DNA of 64,000 nt from Ramlibacter rhizophilus (GTDB taxonomy: Bacteria; Pseudomonadota; Gammaproteobacteria; Burkholderiales; Burkholderiaceae_C). Shown here piece after piece: positions 8,253-17,503 of this stretch. The notes beneath the pieces were generated by a model. It searched no databases. It saw nothing but the letters and a program-made list of their open reading frames with translations, and was not told the DNA's origin. The position numbers and the translations under genes are program-made. The DNA is taken from the NCBI RefSeq assembly GCF_004681965.1, contig NZ_SMLL01000008.1:246029-310028 (forward strand), read 5' to 3'. Numbering within the stretch: position 1 is the first letter of the stretch; every line of letters starts with the position of its first letter.

Positions 8253-9065
8253 ATGGCCATGGATGTGATCGACTTCGAGATCCGCGGCGCGGAGATGCAG
8301 TTCGTCGAGCTCGAGCTCGACCCGGGCGAAGCGGCCATCGGCGAGGCCGGCAGCATGATGTTCATGGACGCCGGCATCACCATGGACACCGTGTTCGGCG
8401 ACGGCAGCGCCCAGCAGGGTGGCCTCTTCGGCAAGCTGCTGGGCGCGGGCAAGCGGCTGGTCACGGGCGAGTCGCTCTTCACCACCATCTACACCAACAG
8501 CGTGCAGGCCAGGCAGCGCGTGGCCTTCGCCGCCCCCTACCCCGGCAAGATCCTGCCCATGGACCTGCGCCAGCTCGGCGGCACGTTGATCTGCCAGAAG
8601 GATGCCTTCCTCTGCGCTGCCCGCGGCGTGTCGCTGGGCATCGCACTGCAGCAGCGCCTGGGCACCGGCTTCTTCGGCGGTGAAGGCTTCATCATGCAGA
8701 AGCTCGACGGCGAAGGCCTGGCCTTCGTGCATGCCGGCGGCACCGTGGTGCGGCGCGAACTCGCGGCCGGCGAGACATTGCTGGTGGACACCGGCTGCGT
8801 GGTGGCCTACACACCTTCGGTCTCGTTCGAGATCCAGTACGTGGGCAAGATCAAGACGGCGCTCTTCGGTGGCGAAGGCCTGTTCTTCGCGCGCCTGCGC
8901 GGCCCGGGGACCGTGTGGCTGCAGAGCCTGCCTTTCTCGCGGCTGGCCTCGCGCGTGTTCGCGGCCGCGCCGCAGCGCGGCGGCTCCAAGGGCGAGGGCT
9001 CGCTGCTCGGCGGTTTCGCGGGCGGCTCTCTCCTAGGCGGGGCGTTCGGCGGGGACGACGAATAG
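8253..9065 (+). CDS. AIM24 / TIGR00266 family protein
   Basis: A 270-residue protein of the AIM24 family, built from a repeated beta-rich jelly-roll-like fold. Characteristic segments are [22 protein letters not shown] near residue 20, [16 protein letters not shown] in the middle and [24 protein letters not shown] near 210-230. The tail is rich in glycine and serine ([18 protein letters not shown]). No signal peptide is seen. Bacterial members have no firmly known function. It is a single gene, with a good AGGAGG site before the ATG, 78 bases downstream of the HPF-like gene and possibly on the same transcript. Confidence 0.88.
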   Translation: MAMDVIDFEIRGAEMQFVELELDPGEAAIGEAGSMMFMDAGITMDTVFGDGSAQQGGLFGKLLGAGKRLVTGESLFTTIYTNSVQARQRVAFAAPYPGKILPMDLRQLGGTLICQKDAFLCAARGVSLGIALQQRLGTGFFGGEGFIMQKLDGEGLAFVHAGGTVVRRELAAGETLLVDTGCVVAYTPSVSFEIQYVGKIKTALFGGEGLFFARLRGPGTVWLQSLPFSRLASRVFAAAPQRGGSKGEGSLLGGFAGGSLLGGAFGGDDE

Positions 9066-9289
9066 GTAGGGCGTGCTCCCCGGCTGCCACCGGGAACGCG
9101 CCTACGTGACATCAGGCGGGCGGATTGCGAGCCGTCCGAGGCGGCCTCCCCACACTGGAATCGTGCCAGGCCGGGTCTCATGCCAATTAACGACAGGGAT
9201 CGGACTTCCGCGCATCGCCGCGAAACGACCGACCATTGTCCAGTGAGCCCAGCCGGCCCCTTTTCCGCCGTGGACAACCGGAGAGCCGC

Positions 9290-9784
9290 ATGACCCAAGT
9301 CCTCACCCGCATCCTGCTTCCGGTCGCGATGGCAGCGGCCGCGATGACCTCGTCGGCCGCCGCCACGGAGACCGCCAGCGCACCAGCCCACCCGCAACGA
9401 ACCCACGCCACCGCCCAGGGCGCACTGCTGTCGAGCCGAGAAGCCGACGAAGTCCGCAACGTCATCCTGGCGCAGATCCAGGCCATGGCCGAGAACGACG
9501 CCGAGCGCATGTTCGAGACGACCACCCCGGAAGTGCGGGCGGCCATCGGCAGCTCCGGCCGTTTCCTGGCCATGATGCATGGGGCCTATCCCATGGTGTA
9601 CCAGCCCTCGGCGGTCAACTTCCATCCGCCGCACCGCAAGTCCGACGGCGCCTTCCAGCTGGTGGAGATCAAGGACCGCAACGACCAGTCGTGGCTGGCG
9701 GTCTTCATCGTGGAGCAGCAGCCCGATCACAGCTGGCGCGTGAGTGGCTGCGCCGTGACAGAGAACCCCTGGCTGCCGGCCTGA
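9290..9784 (+). CDS. Exported DUF4864-type protein
   Basis: A 164-residue protein with a signal peptide (MTQVLTRILLPVAMAAAAMTSSAAA). A mature domain with SSREADEVRNVILAQIQAMAENDAERMFETTTPEVRAAIGSS, then FLAMMHGAYPMVYQPSAVNF and the closing WRVSGCAVTENPWLPA fits the DUF4864 family, an NTF2-like fold of unknown role. The start is chosen at MTQVLTR rather than the upstream in-frame ATG because it begins the signal peptide and follows GGAGAG. It ends 26 bases before a strong terminator and has no clear partner genes. Confidence 0.85.
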   Translation: MTQVLTRILLPVAMAAAAMTSSAAATETASAPAHPQRTHATAQGALLSSREADEVRNVILAQIQAMAENDAERMFETTTPEVRAAIGSSGRFLAMMHGAYPMVYQPSAVNFHPPHRKSDGAFQLVEIKDRNDQSWLAVFIVEQQPDHSWRVSGCAVTENPWLPA

Positions 9785-9810
9785 GCCGCCCGAGCCTTGC
9801 TCGCCAAAGA

Positions 9811-9840
9811 AAAGAGCCGCGGTATCCGCGGCTCTTTTTC
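9811..9840. terminator. Strong bidirectional rho-independent terminator
   Basis: AAAGAGCCGCGG (9811-9822), loop TAT and its exact complement (9826-9837) are flanked by T and A runs, so it can end transcription of both the DUF4864 gene and the convergent low-complexity gene. Confidence 0.9.
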
Positions 9841-9868
9841 CTCCCTGCGAATAATTCTAGTTTTTGAA

Positions 9869-10300
9869 TCAGTTGCGGTCGGGACGCATCATGCGGTCCT
9901 GGCCCACGGCGCCCTGGTTCATGCCGCCCTGCGCGCCCATGGTGCTGCGGCGCTCCGTGTCACCCAAGGTGGTGGTGGCCGGACGAGTCGTGTCGGCGCC
10001 CGCAGCGCCGGTCGCGCCCATGGTGCCGGTGGTGCCCGTCGTGGCAGCCGTGCCGGGGGTGGCGGGCGTGGTCGTGGCGCTGGGCGCGGTCGTGGCGCTG
10101 CCCATGCTGCCCGAGGACGTGGCGCCCGGCGTGGGCGTGCCCGTCGTGCCCATGGGGGCGTTCTGCGTGTTGCGCTGGCCCGCGCCCATGGCGGGGTTGG
10201 CCGCGCCGGTGGTGGGCGGCGTGCCCTGGGCGAAGGCGGTGCCCATGGCGGCGACGGCGGCGCCCGCCAGCAGGCCCTTGAGAAGCTTGGAAGTGGTCAT
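9869..10300 (-). CDS. Low-complexity exported protein rich in Thr, Ala, Gly and Met
   Basis: A 143-residue protein with a clear signal peptide (MTTSKLLKGLLAGAAVAAMGTAFA). The mature part is almost entirely Thr/Ala/Gly/Pro/Met in loose repeats such as TTGTTGTMGATG and GAQGGMNQG, with no cysteines and a charged end (GQDRMMRPDRN). It is likely periplasmic or secreted and intrinsically disordered. A GGAGC-type ribosome site precedes the ATG and a terminator follows. Similar alanine/threonine-rich small exported proteins are common in Burkholderiales and lack a known function. The DNA is repetitive (GTGGTGCC-type triplets), so length may vary between strains. Confidence 0.75.
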   Translation of the reverse strand: MTTSKLLKGLLAGAAVAAMGTAFAQGTPPTTGAANPAMGAGQRNTQNAPMGTTGTPTPGATSSGSMGSATTAPSATTTPATPGTAATTGTTGTMGATGAAGADTTRPATTTLGDTERRSTMGAQGGMNQGAVGQDRMMRPDRN

Positions 10301-10401
10301 GGTCGATGGCTCCTTTGTTGATCGAGCCGGCAGGCTTGCCGACTGCGCACAGCCTAGGCTCGGCCAGGCAAGGCTGCGTCAGAGCTTCTCAGGACCTGGT
10401 G

Positions 10402-11079
10402 TCAGACAGGGGACCGCCGAGGCAATGGATTTATGCGTGAAGAGCTCGAGGATGTCCGCACCGTGCGGGGCCCCACATTCACCTGCTGCGAGGCGGATTC
10501 GGGCAGCACGTACACCACCCCGGCCCGGCGCCCGAAGACCTCCTGCACGTGCTTGAGGTAGAAGTCCACCGGCACCACCACGCAGCCGAGCGAGTCGCGG
10601 TTGTCGCGCGGGCTGGCCGAGGCGAGGCGCGCCAGGCGCTCCTCGTAGCGCGGTCCCTCGCGAACGCGGTGGATCGCGAAGGCGGCGTCGTAGTCCAGCC
10701 AGACCACGTGCTCGCCCTGGAGGTTGCGGCCCGGCTTGGTTTCGAAGCGGCCCGCTGGCGTGGTGCGCTCGTCCCGCCCGACGCGCCCGAGCTGCGTGCG
10801 CTGGCCCACGCCCGGGGTGGTGTGGTCGCCCACCGTCTGGCCGACGATGACCGGCGTGGACGTGATCAGCGCCTGCGTCGCATCGAAGAGGTAGAGGGTG
10901 GCCGCCTGCTTGTCGACGATGGCGAAGGGCATGCCCTGCGCATCACCGCTGGCCAGCACCCACTCCGCGAGGGACCGCGCCTGCGGACCCAGTTCCGCCA
11001 TGGTGTCGTCCTGCGCCTGCACCGGGCACGCACCGATCCACAGGGCTGCCGCCAGCAGCCAGCTCGCTTGTCTCAGCAT
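10402..11079 (-). CDS. L,D-transpeptidase-like (YkuD-fold) exported protein
   Basis: A 225-residue protein with a signal peptide (MLRQASWLLAAALWIGACPVQA). The YkuD-like core includes FAIVDKQAATLYLFDATQ, RTTPAGRFETKPG at 105-117, His137 in FAIHRV and the putative catalytic Cys166 in DSLGCVVVP. Enzymes of this family make 3-3 crosslinks in peptidoglycan or attach proteins to it. The motif is shortened relative to the usual HGT...SHGC pattern, so activity is inferred. A close relative lies directly upstream on the same strand; both share TTPAGRF, DHTxPGVG and PR/SDNR, pointing to tandem duplication. The tail after residue 195 is Ser/Arg-rich. Confidence 0.82.
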   Translation of the reverse strand: MLRQASWLLAAALWIGACPVQAQDDTMAELGPQARSLAEWVLASGDAQGMPFAIVDKQAATLYLFDATQALITSTPVIVGQTVGDHTTPGVGQRTQLGRVGRDERTTPAGRFETKPGRNLQGEHVVWLDYDAAFAIHRVREGPRYEERLARLASASPRDNRDSLGCVVVPVDFYLKHVQEVFGRRAGVVYVLPESASQQVNVGPRTVRTSSSSSRINPLPRRSPV

Positions 11080-11224
11080 TCCGTCGTCCTGTGTCGCGCG
11101 CGCCCGTGAAGGACGCGCGGCAGTGGTCGCTCCACCCCTCGTGGAGCTCGACCGAACGCGGGATGCTAGTGTTCGAGGTTACTTTTCCAGAGCTTCGTCA
11201 CGCGCCCCGTGCAATGCGAGGCGC

Positions 11225-12073
11225 TTACCGTGACGAATTTGCGAAGAGCGCGAGCACGTCGGCATTCGGCACGTCATAGGAGCCGAAGAGCGCTTGCGGT
11301 GCCTGGGTTTCCGGCAGCACGTAGATCACGGCGCCGCCCTGCTTGCGCACGACCGGACTCAGGACGTCCTCGTAGAAGCTGCGCGGCAGGTTGATGCAGC
11401 CATAGGAGATGCGGTTGTCGCTGGGCGTGGCCGACGCGAGGCGCTGCAGCCGACGCTCCGACTTCACGATGGGACGGACCCGATGCATGGACACCGCCGC
11501 TTCGTAGTCCACCCACACCACGTCCTCGCCGTGCGAGTTCAGGCCTGGCTCGGCGATGAAGCGACCGGCCGGCGTGGTGCGCTCCTCCGGCTTGACCTCG
11601 GCTATGGGCTTGTCGCCCACGCCCGGCACCGTGTGGTCACCCACCTGCGAGCCGAGCAGGACGGGAGCCGTGCCCAGCAGCCGGCCTTCGCGGTCGAAGA
11701 CGAACACGCGCGCGTCGCGCTTGTCCACCACCACCACGTTGCGCTTGCCGTTGTCGCCCGAGTGCAGCGCCCAGTTGGCGACATGCCTCGCCTCGGGCGA
11801 TGCCGGTTCGGTGCCGAACTGGGCCAGGCGCACGATGCGCCGGTCGGCCGCCTGAGCCGGCTGCCGGCCGGTGAATGCCGGTTCGGCGCTCTCCCCGGCG
11901 CCCGCAGCCTCGACCGCCGCAGTCGCCCCGGCGTCCGGTGACGGCGAGGCCATCGCGGCGCTCTGCCGGCCCGGCGGAATGGCCAGCACCAGGATGGCGG
12001 TACCGACCAGCAGGGCGTGGCGCAGCGATTCGGCGAAGGGCTTGGCGGCAGGTCGGCTCGGCAATTGGGGCAT
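11225..12073 (-). CDS. L,D-transpeptidase-like (YkuD-fold) protein, paralogue of the neighbouring gene
   Basis: A 282-residue protein with an N-terminal membrane segment or uncleaved signal (LLVGTAILVLAIPPG), a low-complexity linker (about residues 40-80) and a C-terminal YkuD-like domain. It has VVVVDKRDARVFVFDREGR, VGDHTVPGVGDKP, RTTPAGRFIAEPGLNSHGED, His197 (VSMHRV) and the likely nucleophile Cys226 in RISYGCINLP, a better match to the family consensus than its neighbour. It acts in the periplasm on the cell wall if active. Gene order and sequence similarity to the 10402-11079 gene indicate duplication; the gap of about 145 bases suggests separate promoters. Confidence 0.85.
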   Translation of the reverse strand: MPQLPSRPAAKPFAESLRHALLVGTAILVLAIPPGRQSAAMASPSPDAGATAAVEAAGAGESAEPAFTGRQPAQAADRRIVRLAQFGTEPASPEARHVANWALHSGDNGKRNVVVVDKRDARVFVFDREGRLLGTAPVLLGSQVGDHTVPGVGDKPIAEVKPEERTTPAGRFIAEPGLNSHGEDVVWVDYEAAVSMHRVRPIVKSERRLQRLASATPSDNRISYGCINLPRSFYEDVLSPVVRKQGGAVIYVLPETQAPQALFGSYDVPNADVLALFANSSR

Positions 12074-12234
12074 AAGGCGTTTCCTTCGAGGCCGGCGCGA
12101 CGCGGGGGAGCGCGCCGAGCCGGGACGTCAGGCCATGAGGAGGCCGTACGAATCAGCTTAGGAAGCCGCCTGCCCGACCGGGGTGCGTCGAAGGCCCCAT
12201 GCGCTGTAGGAAACGCCCTGTCACCAATTGCGGC

Positions 12235-12510
12235 TCAGCTCGAGCGGGCCGCAGGTTCCGCCTCGGCGGCGTCCTCGGTCTTGCGCACACCGCGGATGTT
12301 GAGTGCCGCCAGCGCCACCTGCAGGGTGATGAGCGCCCAGGCGCTCGCGTGCAGGCCCCAGGCCACCCACATCACGTTGCTCACGAGGAAGACCCAGAAG
12401 CCCACGTTGCGGCGCACGGGCCGATTGGAAGCGACCAGCCAGGCGGCCAGCACCGTGGCCACCATGGCGGGCCACTGCACGAGGTTGAACAGCGGGTGGG
12501 AGAAGTCCAT
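12235..12510 (-). CDS. Small three-helix membrane protein
   Basis: A 91-residue protein with three hydrophobic stretches: LFNLVQWPAMVATVLAAWLV, NVGFWVFLVSNVMWVAWGLHA and WALITLQVALAALNIRGV. A charged tail (KTEDAAEAEPAARSS) follows. The pattern NxxFWxFLxSNxxWxxWG resembles small integral membrane proteins of the SemiSWEET/PQ-loop-like type found in proteobacteria, but I cannot assign it firmly. The start MDFSHPLF fits the first hydrophobic segment. It follows the methyltransferase gene by 50 bases. Confidence 0.7.
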   Translation of the reverse strand: MDFSHPLFNLVQWPAMVATVLAAWLVASNRPVRRNVGFWVFLVSNVMWVAWGLHASAWALITLQVALAALNIRGVRKTEDAAEAEPAARSS

Positions 12511-12560
12511 GGCGCGGCACCATGCCGCGACCGGGAGCGCGCCGCTGTAGGACCGGTGCC

Positions 12561-13730
12561 TCAGACGCTGTGGCGCGGCACCAGCCGCCACAGCGAGGTG
12601 ACTTCGCGGGCGCGCGCGAAGGCCAGCGCGTCCTGCGCGTCGGACGCCTTGGGGTGGCGCGGGCGGACGTCCAGCCGGTCCTGCACGCGCAGGCCGCCCT
12701 GGTCGATCCACGCCAGCAGCTCGTCGCGGCTGCGCAGCCCCAGGTGCTCGGCGAGGTCGGAAAGGATCAGCCAACCCTCCCCCTGCGGCGTCAGCCGCTC
12801 GCACAGGCCGGCGAGGAAGCCGCGCAGCATGCGGCTGTCCGGGTCGTACACGGCCTCGTCCAGCGCGGAGACCGGTTTGGCCGGCAGCCAGGGCGGGTTG
12901 CACACGACCAGCGGTGCGCGGGCGTCGGCGGGCGGGGGAAACAGGTCGGCCGGGACGACGTCCACGCGGTCGGCCAGGCCCAGGCGCTGAAGGTTGTCGC
13001 GCGCGCAGTCCAGGGCGCGCGGGTTCAGGTCGGTCGCGACCACGCGCTCGATGCCCCGGCGCGCCAGCAACGCGGCGACCACGCCGGTGCCGGTCCCCAC
13101 GTCCCAGGCGAGGCTGCGGTCGCGCGGCAGGGCGGCCTTCGCGACCAGGTCCAGGTACTCGCCCCGCACGGGCGAGAACACGCCGTAATGCGGATGGATG
13201 CGGGCCGCCTCGCCCGTGCCCAGCGCCGGCACCTCCACGCCCTTGCGGCGCCACTCGTAGGCGCCCACGGCGCCCAGCAGGTCGCGCAGCGAGACCAGCA
13301 CCGGCTCGCCGGCCGGCGGACCCCAGGCCTGGGCGCAGGCCTCGCGCCAGTCGGGTGCGCGCCGCAGCGCGATGCCGCCATCAGCCTGCAGCTCGATCAG
13401 CAGCATGCCGAGCAGGCGCGAGCGGCGTGCCTGCGCCTGGCGCTGGCGGTGGAAGGCCTCGGCGGGCGAGGATGGCGCGGCGGGGTGCCGGCCGCGCGCG
13501 GGCCGGTCGATGCGCCGCGCCAGGGCCTGCAGCAGCTGGCGGGCATTCTGGAAGTCGCCGCGCCAGACGAGCGCCGTGCCCTCGCAGGCCAGCCGGTAGG
13601 CGCTGTCCGCAGGGGTCTGGTCGTCCGCGGCCTGCACGCGCGCCGGGGCCGGCCAGCCGGACTGCGAGCGCCAGAGGGCGCTGTGTTCCTGGCCCTGCTC
13701 GCTCCAGCGCAGATGCTGCGGGGCGTTCAC
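12561..13730 (-). CDS. Class I SAM-dependent methyltransferase (N6-adenine/N5-glutamine type)
   Basis: A 389-residue protein. The C-terminal half is a Rossmann methyltransferase with the SAM-binding motif [13 protein letters not shown] starting at residue 210, the acidic motif [11 protein letters not shown] near 230-240 and NPPW at 278-281. NPPW/NPPY marks enzymes that methylate planar amino groups in RNA, DNA or protein (RsmC, PrmC-type). The N-terminal 200 residues are variable and unassigned. Its ATG overlaps the stop of the DUF808 gene by four bases (ATGA), so they are coupled. The substrate is unknown; a ribosomal or rRNA target is likely by family. Confidence 0.82.
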   Translation of the reverse strand: MNAPQHLRWSEQGQEHSALWRSQSGWPAPARVQAADDQTPADSAYRLACEGTALVWRGDFQNARQLLQALARRIDRPARGRHPAAPSSPAEAFHRQRQAQARRSRLLGMLLIELQADGGIALRRAPDWREACAQAWGPPAGEPVLVSLRDLLGAVGAYEWRRKGVEVPALGTGEAARIHPHYGVFSPVRGEYLDLVAKAALPRDRSLAWDVGTGTGVVAALLARRGIERVVATDLNPRALDCARDNLQRLGLADRVDVVPADLFPPPADARAPLVVCNPPWLPAKPVSALDEAVYDPDSRMLRGFLAGLCERLTPQGEGWLILSDLAEHLGLRSRDELLAWIDQGGLRVQDRLDVRPRHPKASDAQDALAFARAREVTSLWRLVPRHSV

Positions 13731-14644
13731 GCCGTCGCCCGCCGCGGCACGAGGCGGCGCGCGAGGCTCACGGCCGCGAGCACCAGGGCCCCGGCGACGA
13801 TGCCCACGAGTGCTTCCACGCCCAGGCCCAGCAGGAACTCGACGGCACCGCCGAAGGAGTGCAGCCAGTCTTCCACCGCATGCGCCAGGGGTTCGAACCC
13901 GTGCAGCAGGATCGAGCCGCCCACGAGGAACATGGCCGCCGTGCCGACGACCGACAAGGCTTTCATCAGCCAGGGCGCAGCGCGCAGGATGCCGCGCCCG
14001 AGCGACCGCGCCGCGGCACTCGCGCGGCCGGTGAGGTACAGGCCCAGGTCATCGAGCTTCACGATGGCGGCCACCAGGCCATACACCCCCACCGTCATCA
14101 GCAGCGCGATGCCGACCAGCACCGCCACGCGCTGGCCGAAGGTGGCCTGAGCCAGCGTTCCCAGCGAGATCACGATGATCTCGGCCGACAGGATGAAGTC
14201 GGTGCGCACGGCGCCCTTGATCTTGTCCTTCTCCAGGGCGATCACGTCCACGGCAGGGTCGTCCAGCGCCTGGGCGAGCTGCCGGTGATGCGCCTCGTCC
14301 TCGTGCCGGCTGTGCAGGAATCGGTGCGCCAGCTTCTCGAAGCCTTCGTAGCAGAGGAAGGCGCCGCCGACCATGAGCAGCGGCGTGATGGCCCAGGCGG
14401 CGAAGGCGCTGATGGCCAGGGCCGCCGGCACCAGGATGGCCTTGTTGACGAGCGAGCCCACTGCCACGGCCCAGACCACCGGCAACTCGCGTTCGGTGCG
14501 CACGCCGGTCACCTGCTGCGCGTTCAGGGCGAGGTCGTCACCCAGCACCCCCGCCGTCTTCTTCGCCGCGACCTTGGTCATGGCCGAGACGTCGTCGAGC
14601 AGGCTGGCGATATCGTCGAACAGGGCGAAGAAGCTGGAAGCCAT
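13727..14644 (-). CDS. DUF808 (YedI-like) inner-membrane protein
   Basis: A 305-residue membrane protein with the family opening [44 protein letters not shown], well known in the DUF808/YedI group. Several transmembrane helices follow, for example [37 protein letters not shown] and [41 protein letters not shown]. The conserved GFExLxH-type elements recur. Function unknown. The start MASSFF is chosen because it begins the conserved region; an upstream in-frame start would add eight basic residues. It is the first gene of a two-gene unit with the methyltransferase. Confidence 0.92.
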   Translation of the reverse strand: MASSFFALFDDIASLLDDVSAMTKVAAKKTAGVLGDDLALNAQQVTGVRTERELPVVWAVAVGSLVNKAILVPAALAISAFAAWAITPLLMVGGAFLCYEGFEKLAHRFLHSRHEDEAHHRQLAQALDDPAVDVIALEKDKIKGAVRTDFILSAEIIVISLGTLAQATFGQRVAVLVGIALLMTVGVYGLVAAIVKLDDLGLYLTGRASAAARSLGRGILRAAPWLMKALSVVGTAAMFLVGGSILLHGFEPLAHAVEDWLHSFGGAVEFLLGLGVEALVGIVAGALVLAAVSLARRLVPRRATA

Positions 14645-14706
14645 GAAGGGTCGCGCGCGGCGCAAGTGAGCGTCGCGCGATTATGGAAGCCGGGCAGCCG
14701 GCTTCG

Positions 14707-14898
14707 TCACGTGTTGCCGGTGGGGTACGGACCGCGCAGCTTGCGGCCGTCGTCCAGCGTGGGCTCGCGCTCACGGTCGGCCTTGGGGTTGGGGTGGTGC
14801 TGCACGGCGTTGGATCCCTCGGAGTCGCTGCCGACCTGCGGCTCGGGCTCCTCGCGCGGCGGGATCACGTCGGGTGCGCTGGCGGGTGGCTTGGGCAT
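14707..14898 (-). CDS. Small acidic, proline-rich hypothetical protein
   Basis: A 63-residue hydrophilic protein (MPKPPASAPDVIPPREEPEPQ, then a DSEGSNAVQHH-containing segment, ending RKLRGPYPTGNT). GGAGG with eight-base spacing fixes the start at 14898 in preference to the in-frame GTG at 14913. No hydrophobic segments or cysteines, so it is probably a cytoplasmic disordered protein. No family recognised. It is convergent with nothing and lies between the DUF808 gene and the cytochromes. Confidence 0.55.
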   Translation of the reverse strand: MPKPPASAPDVIPPREEPEPQVGSDSEGSNAVQHHPNPKADREREPTLDDGRKLRGPYPTGNT

Positions 14899-15021
14899 GG
14901 AAGAATCCTCCACGTTGTCGGAAACTCACCTTATCCAGCGCGTGGCGACATCCCTGTAGGAGGGTGGCGCGGCCGGTGCCTGCGGCGGGCGCCGTGCAAA
15001 GACGGGCATGATCCCTCTCCC

Positions 15022-15729
15022 GTGAAATTCCTTCCCGCTCTTCTTCTCTTCGGTGCGGCGGCCCTACCGGCTGCCGGTGCGCCCTTCGAGGACAGCATGG
15101 CGCAGCGCACGCAGGCCTGCACGTCCTGCCACGGCGCCGAAGGCCGCGCCGGCCCGGACGGCTACTACCCGCGCATCGCCGGCAAGCCGGCCGGCTACCT
15201 CTACAACCAGCTGCTGCACTTCCGCGACGGACGCCGCCACTATGGCCTCATGACACGCCTGCTGGACACGCTCTCGGACGACTACCTGCTGCAGATCGCC
15301 ACGCACTTCGCGAGCCTGGACGTGCCCTACCCCACGCCCACGCCCGCGCGGGCGGATCCGGCGCTGCTGGAGCGCGGCCGCACGCTGGCCCTGCAGGGCG
15401 ACGCGGCGCGCGACATTCCCTCCTGCGCCGGCTGCCACGGCGCTGCGCTCACCGGCGTGCTGCCCAACACCCCAGGCCTGCTGGGCCTGCCGCGCGACTA
15501 CCTCAACGCGCAACTGGGCGCCTGGCGCGGCGGCCAGCGACAGGCGCATGCGCCCGACTGCATGGCGCAGATCGCACGTCGGCTCACGCCCGAGGACCTG
15601 TCCGCGGTCACGGCCTGGCTCGCGTCGCAGCCCCTGCCCCCGGACACCCGCCCGGTGGCGCGCCTGGCGCAGCCGGCTCCCATAGCCTGCGGCAGTGCGG
15701 CGCTGCCGGCGGGAAGGCCTGGGCCATGA
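15022..15729 (+). CDS. Di-heme cytochrome c
   Basis: A 235-residue periplasmic electron carrier with a signal peptide (VKFLPALLLFGAAALPAAGA) and two c-type heme sites: CTSCH at 33-37 and CAGCH at 135-139. The fold looks like two cytochrome c domains in tandem (c4-like), each with a possible Met axial ligand. The start is GTG at 15022, the only in-frame start close to the signal peptide. The stop overlaps the ATG of the next cytochrome by four bases (ATGA), so the two are made together. No dehydrogenase or oxidase subunit is adjacent. Confidence 0.85.
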   Translation: MKFLPALLLFGAAALPAAGAPFEDSMAQRTQACTSCHGAEGRAGPDGYYPRIAGKPAGYLYNQLLHFRDGRRHYGLMTRLLDTLSDDYLLQIATHFASLDVPYPTPTPARADPALLERGRTLALQGDAARDIPSCAGCHGAALTGVLPNTPGLLGLPRDYLNAQLGAWRGGQRQAHAPDCMAQIARRLTPEDLSAVTAWLASQPLPPDTRPVARLAQPAPIACGSAALPAGRPGP

Positions 15730-16991
15730 AGCGGCTCCTGGTCCTGCTGCTCGTGGCGCTGCTCCTGCTGCTGGCGGGCTACGCCGCCTGGCGGGTGTTC
15801 TGGGAAGACACGTCGGCACCGCCGCCGGGCAGGCCCGCCGCGGCGACGCCATCGATGGTGGAACGCGGCGCCTACCTCGCCCGCGCCGGCAACTGCATGG
15901 CCTGCCACACCGCGCGCGGCGGTGCGCCCTACGCCGGCGGCCGCGGCATCGACACCCCCTTCGGCACCGTCTATGCCGGCAACCTGACCCCGGCCCGCAC
16001 CGGCCTGGGCGGCTGGACGGGCGATGACTTCTGGCAGGCGCTGCACCACGGCCGCTCCCCGGGAGGCCGCCTGCTGTACCCGGCCTTCCCCTACCCCAAC
16101 TACACGCAGGTCACCCGCGCCGACGCCGATGCGCTCTTCGCCTACCTGCAGAGCCTGCCGGCCGTCGAGCGCGAGAACACGCCGCACACGCTGCAATGGC
16201 CCGTCAGCACCCAGGCGGCGCTGCGCGCCTGGCGGGCGCTCTACTTCCGGCCCGGCGTGCACCAGGACGATCCGGCCCGCAGCGCCGAATGGAACCGCGG
16301 CGCCTACCTCGTGCGCGGCCTGGGGCACTGCTCGGCCTGCCACAGCACGCGCAACGCGCTGGGCGCCAGCGACCTCATGGACCTGTCGGGCGGCATGATC
16401 CCCATGCAAAGCTGGTATGCCCCCTCGCTCGCCGCGCCGGCCGAAGCCGGCGTGGCGGACTGGCCGACGCAGCGCATCGTGGAACTCCTGGGCACCGGCC
16501 GGACGACCGGTGCCAGCACCATGGGCCCCATGGCCGAAGTGGTGCTGCACAGCACGCAGCACCTGAGCCGCGCCGACCTGGAGGCCATGGCCACCTTCCT
16601 GCGCGGGCTTCCCCCCGAGCGTCACGCCGCCCCCGCGGCGAAGCCGGCGTCCTCCGCGGTCACGCAGCGCGGCGCGGCGCTGTACCGCGAGCACTGCGCG
16701 CAATGCCATGGCGAACAGGGACAGGGCGTCGAGGGGGCCTACCCGCCCCTGGCCGGCAACCGCGCCGTCACCCTGCCGGTGACCGCCAACCTCGTGCAGG
16801 CCGTCATCTACGGCGGCTTTCCGCCGTCCACCCAGGGCAACCCGCGCCCCTTCGGCATGCCGCCCTTCGCGCTGGAGCTGGACGACGCCGAGGTGGCGGC
16901 GGTCCTGAGCTACATCCGCGGCGCCTGGGGCAACGCGGCCGGTGGGGTGAGTGAACTGGACGTTGCGCAGCAGCGCAGCACGCGGCCCTGA
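15726..16991 (+). CDS. Tri-heme cytochrome c (alcohol/gluconate-dehydrogenase cytochrome-subunit type)
   Basis: A 421-residue protein anchored by an N-terminal hydrophobic helix (LLVLLLVALLLLLAGYAAW). It has three CxxCH heme sites: CMACH 57-61, CSACH 202-206 and CAQCH 324-328. The opening VERGAYLARAGNCMACHTARGGAPYAGG and TPFGTVYAGNLTP is typical of the triheme cytochrome subunit of membrane-bound alcohol, gluconate or sorbitol dehydrogenases, which passes electrons to ubiquinone or to oxidases. Here no catalytic flavin or quinoprotein subunit is next to it, so its donor is unknown. It is translationally coupled to the di-heme cytochrome. Confidence 0.9.
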   Translation: MKRLLVLLLVALLLLLAGYAAWRVFWEDTSAPPPGRPAAATPSMVERGAYLARAGNCMACHTARGGAPYAGGRGIDTPFGTVYAGNLTPARTGLGGWTGDDFWQALHHGRSPGGRLLYPAFPYPNYTQVTRADADALFAYLQSLPAVERENTPHTLQWPVSTQAALRAWRALYFRPGVHQDDPARSAEWNRGAYLVRGLGHCSACHSTRNALGASDLMDLSGGMIPMQSWYAPSLAAPAEAGVADWPTQRIVELLGTGRTTGASTMGPMAEVVLHSTQHLSRADLEAMATFLRGLPPERHAAPAAKPASSAVTQRGAALYREHCAQCHGEQGQGVEGAYPPLAGNRAVTLPVTANLVQAVIYGGFPPSTQGNPRPFGMPPFALELDDAEVAAVLSYIRGAWGNAAGGVSELDVAQQRSTRP

Positions 16992-17019
16992 AGCCGCTGC
17001 GCACGCGGAGAATCACGCC

Positions 17020-17496
17020 ATGCTCCTGCGCCGCGTCCAGCTGCCCGACGATGTGCCCGGCTCCCTGTGGCTGTCGGCCATGCCGGGCCGCTTCGAGCCC
17101 TGGCCGCAGTTCGCGGCCGAGGCGCAGCAGGCAGGCGTGCAGCACGTGGCCTGCCTTGCGCCGCGCGACGAGCTCGCGGCGCTCTCGCCGGCCTACCATG
17201 CGGCCGTGGTCAGCGGCGACCTGCCCTTTCGCTGGGTGCAGCTGTCCATGCGCAACTTCGGCGTGCCCGAGGACCCGCAGGCCTTCCGCGCCGGCGTGCA
17301 GGCGCTCGCGGGCCGGCTGCGGGCCGGCGAGTCCGTCCTGCTCCACTGCGCCGCCGGCATGGGCCGCACCGGCAGCGCGGCCGCATGCGTGCTCAAGGTG
17401 CTGGGGCTCACGACCGCGCAGGCCCTGGCCCACGTGCGCGCGGCGGGGTCCAACCCGCAGAACGCGCAGCAGTCGGGCTTCGTGGAGTGGTTCTAG
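17020..17496 (+). CDS. Small dual-specificity/tyrosine phosphatase
   Basis: A 158-residue protein with the cysteine-phosphatase signature HCAAGMGRTG, His109-Cys110-Arg116, in a protein otherwise like cyclin-phosphatase/DSP-type enzymes. A general acid Asp probably lies in the loop near residue 50 or 85. No signal peptide. The frame is open further upstream into the cytochrome gene, but the start MLLRRVQLPDDVPGSLWLSAMPG is where the conserved domain begins. It could dephosphorylate tyrosine residues or phosphoinositide-like sugars; the substrate is unknown. It is convergent with folK (7-base gap). Confidence 0.82.
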   Translation: MLLRRVQLPDDVPGSLWLSAMPGRFEPWPQFAAEAQQAGVQHVACLAPRDELAALSPAYHAAVVSGDLPFRWVQLSMRNFGVPEDPQAFRAGVQALAGRLRAGESVLLHCAAGMGRTGSAAACVLKVLGLTTAQALAHVRAAGSNPQNAQQSGFVEWF

Positions 17497-17503
17497 GGCT
17501 TCC

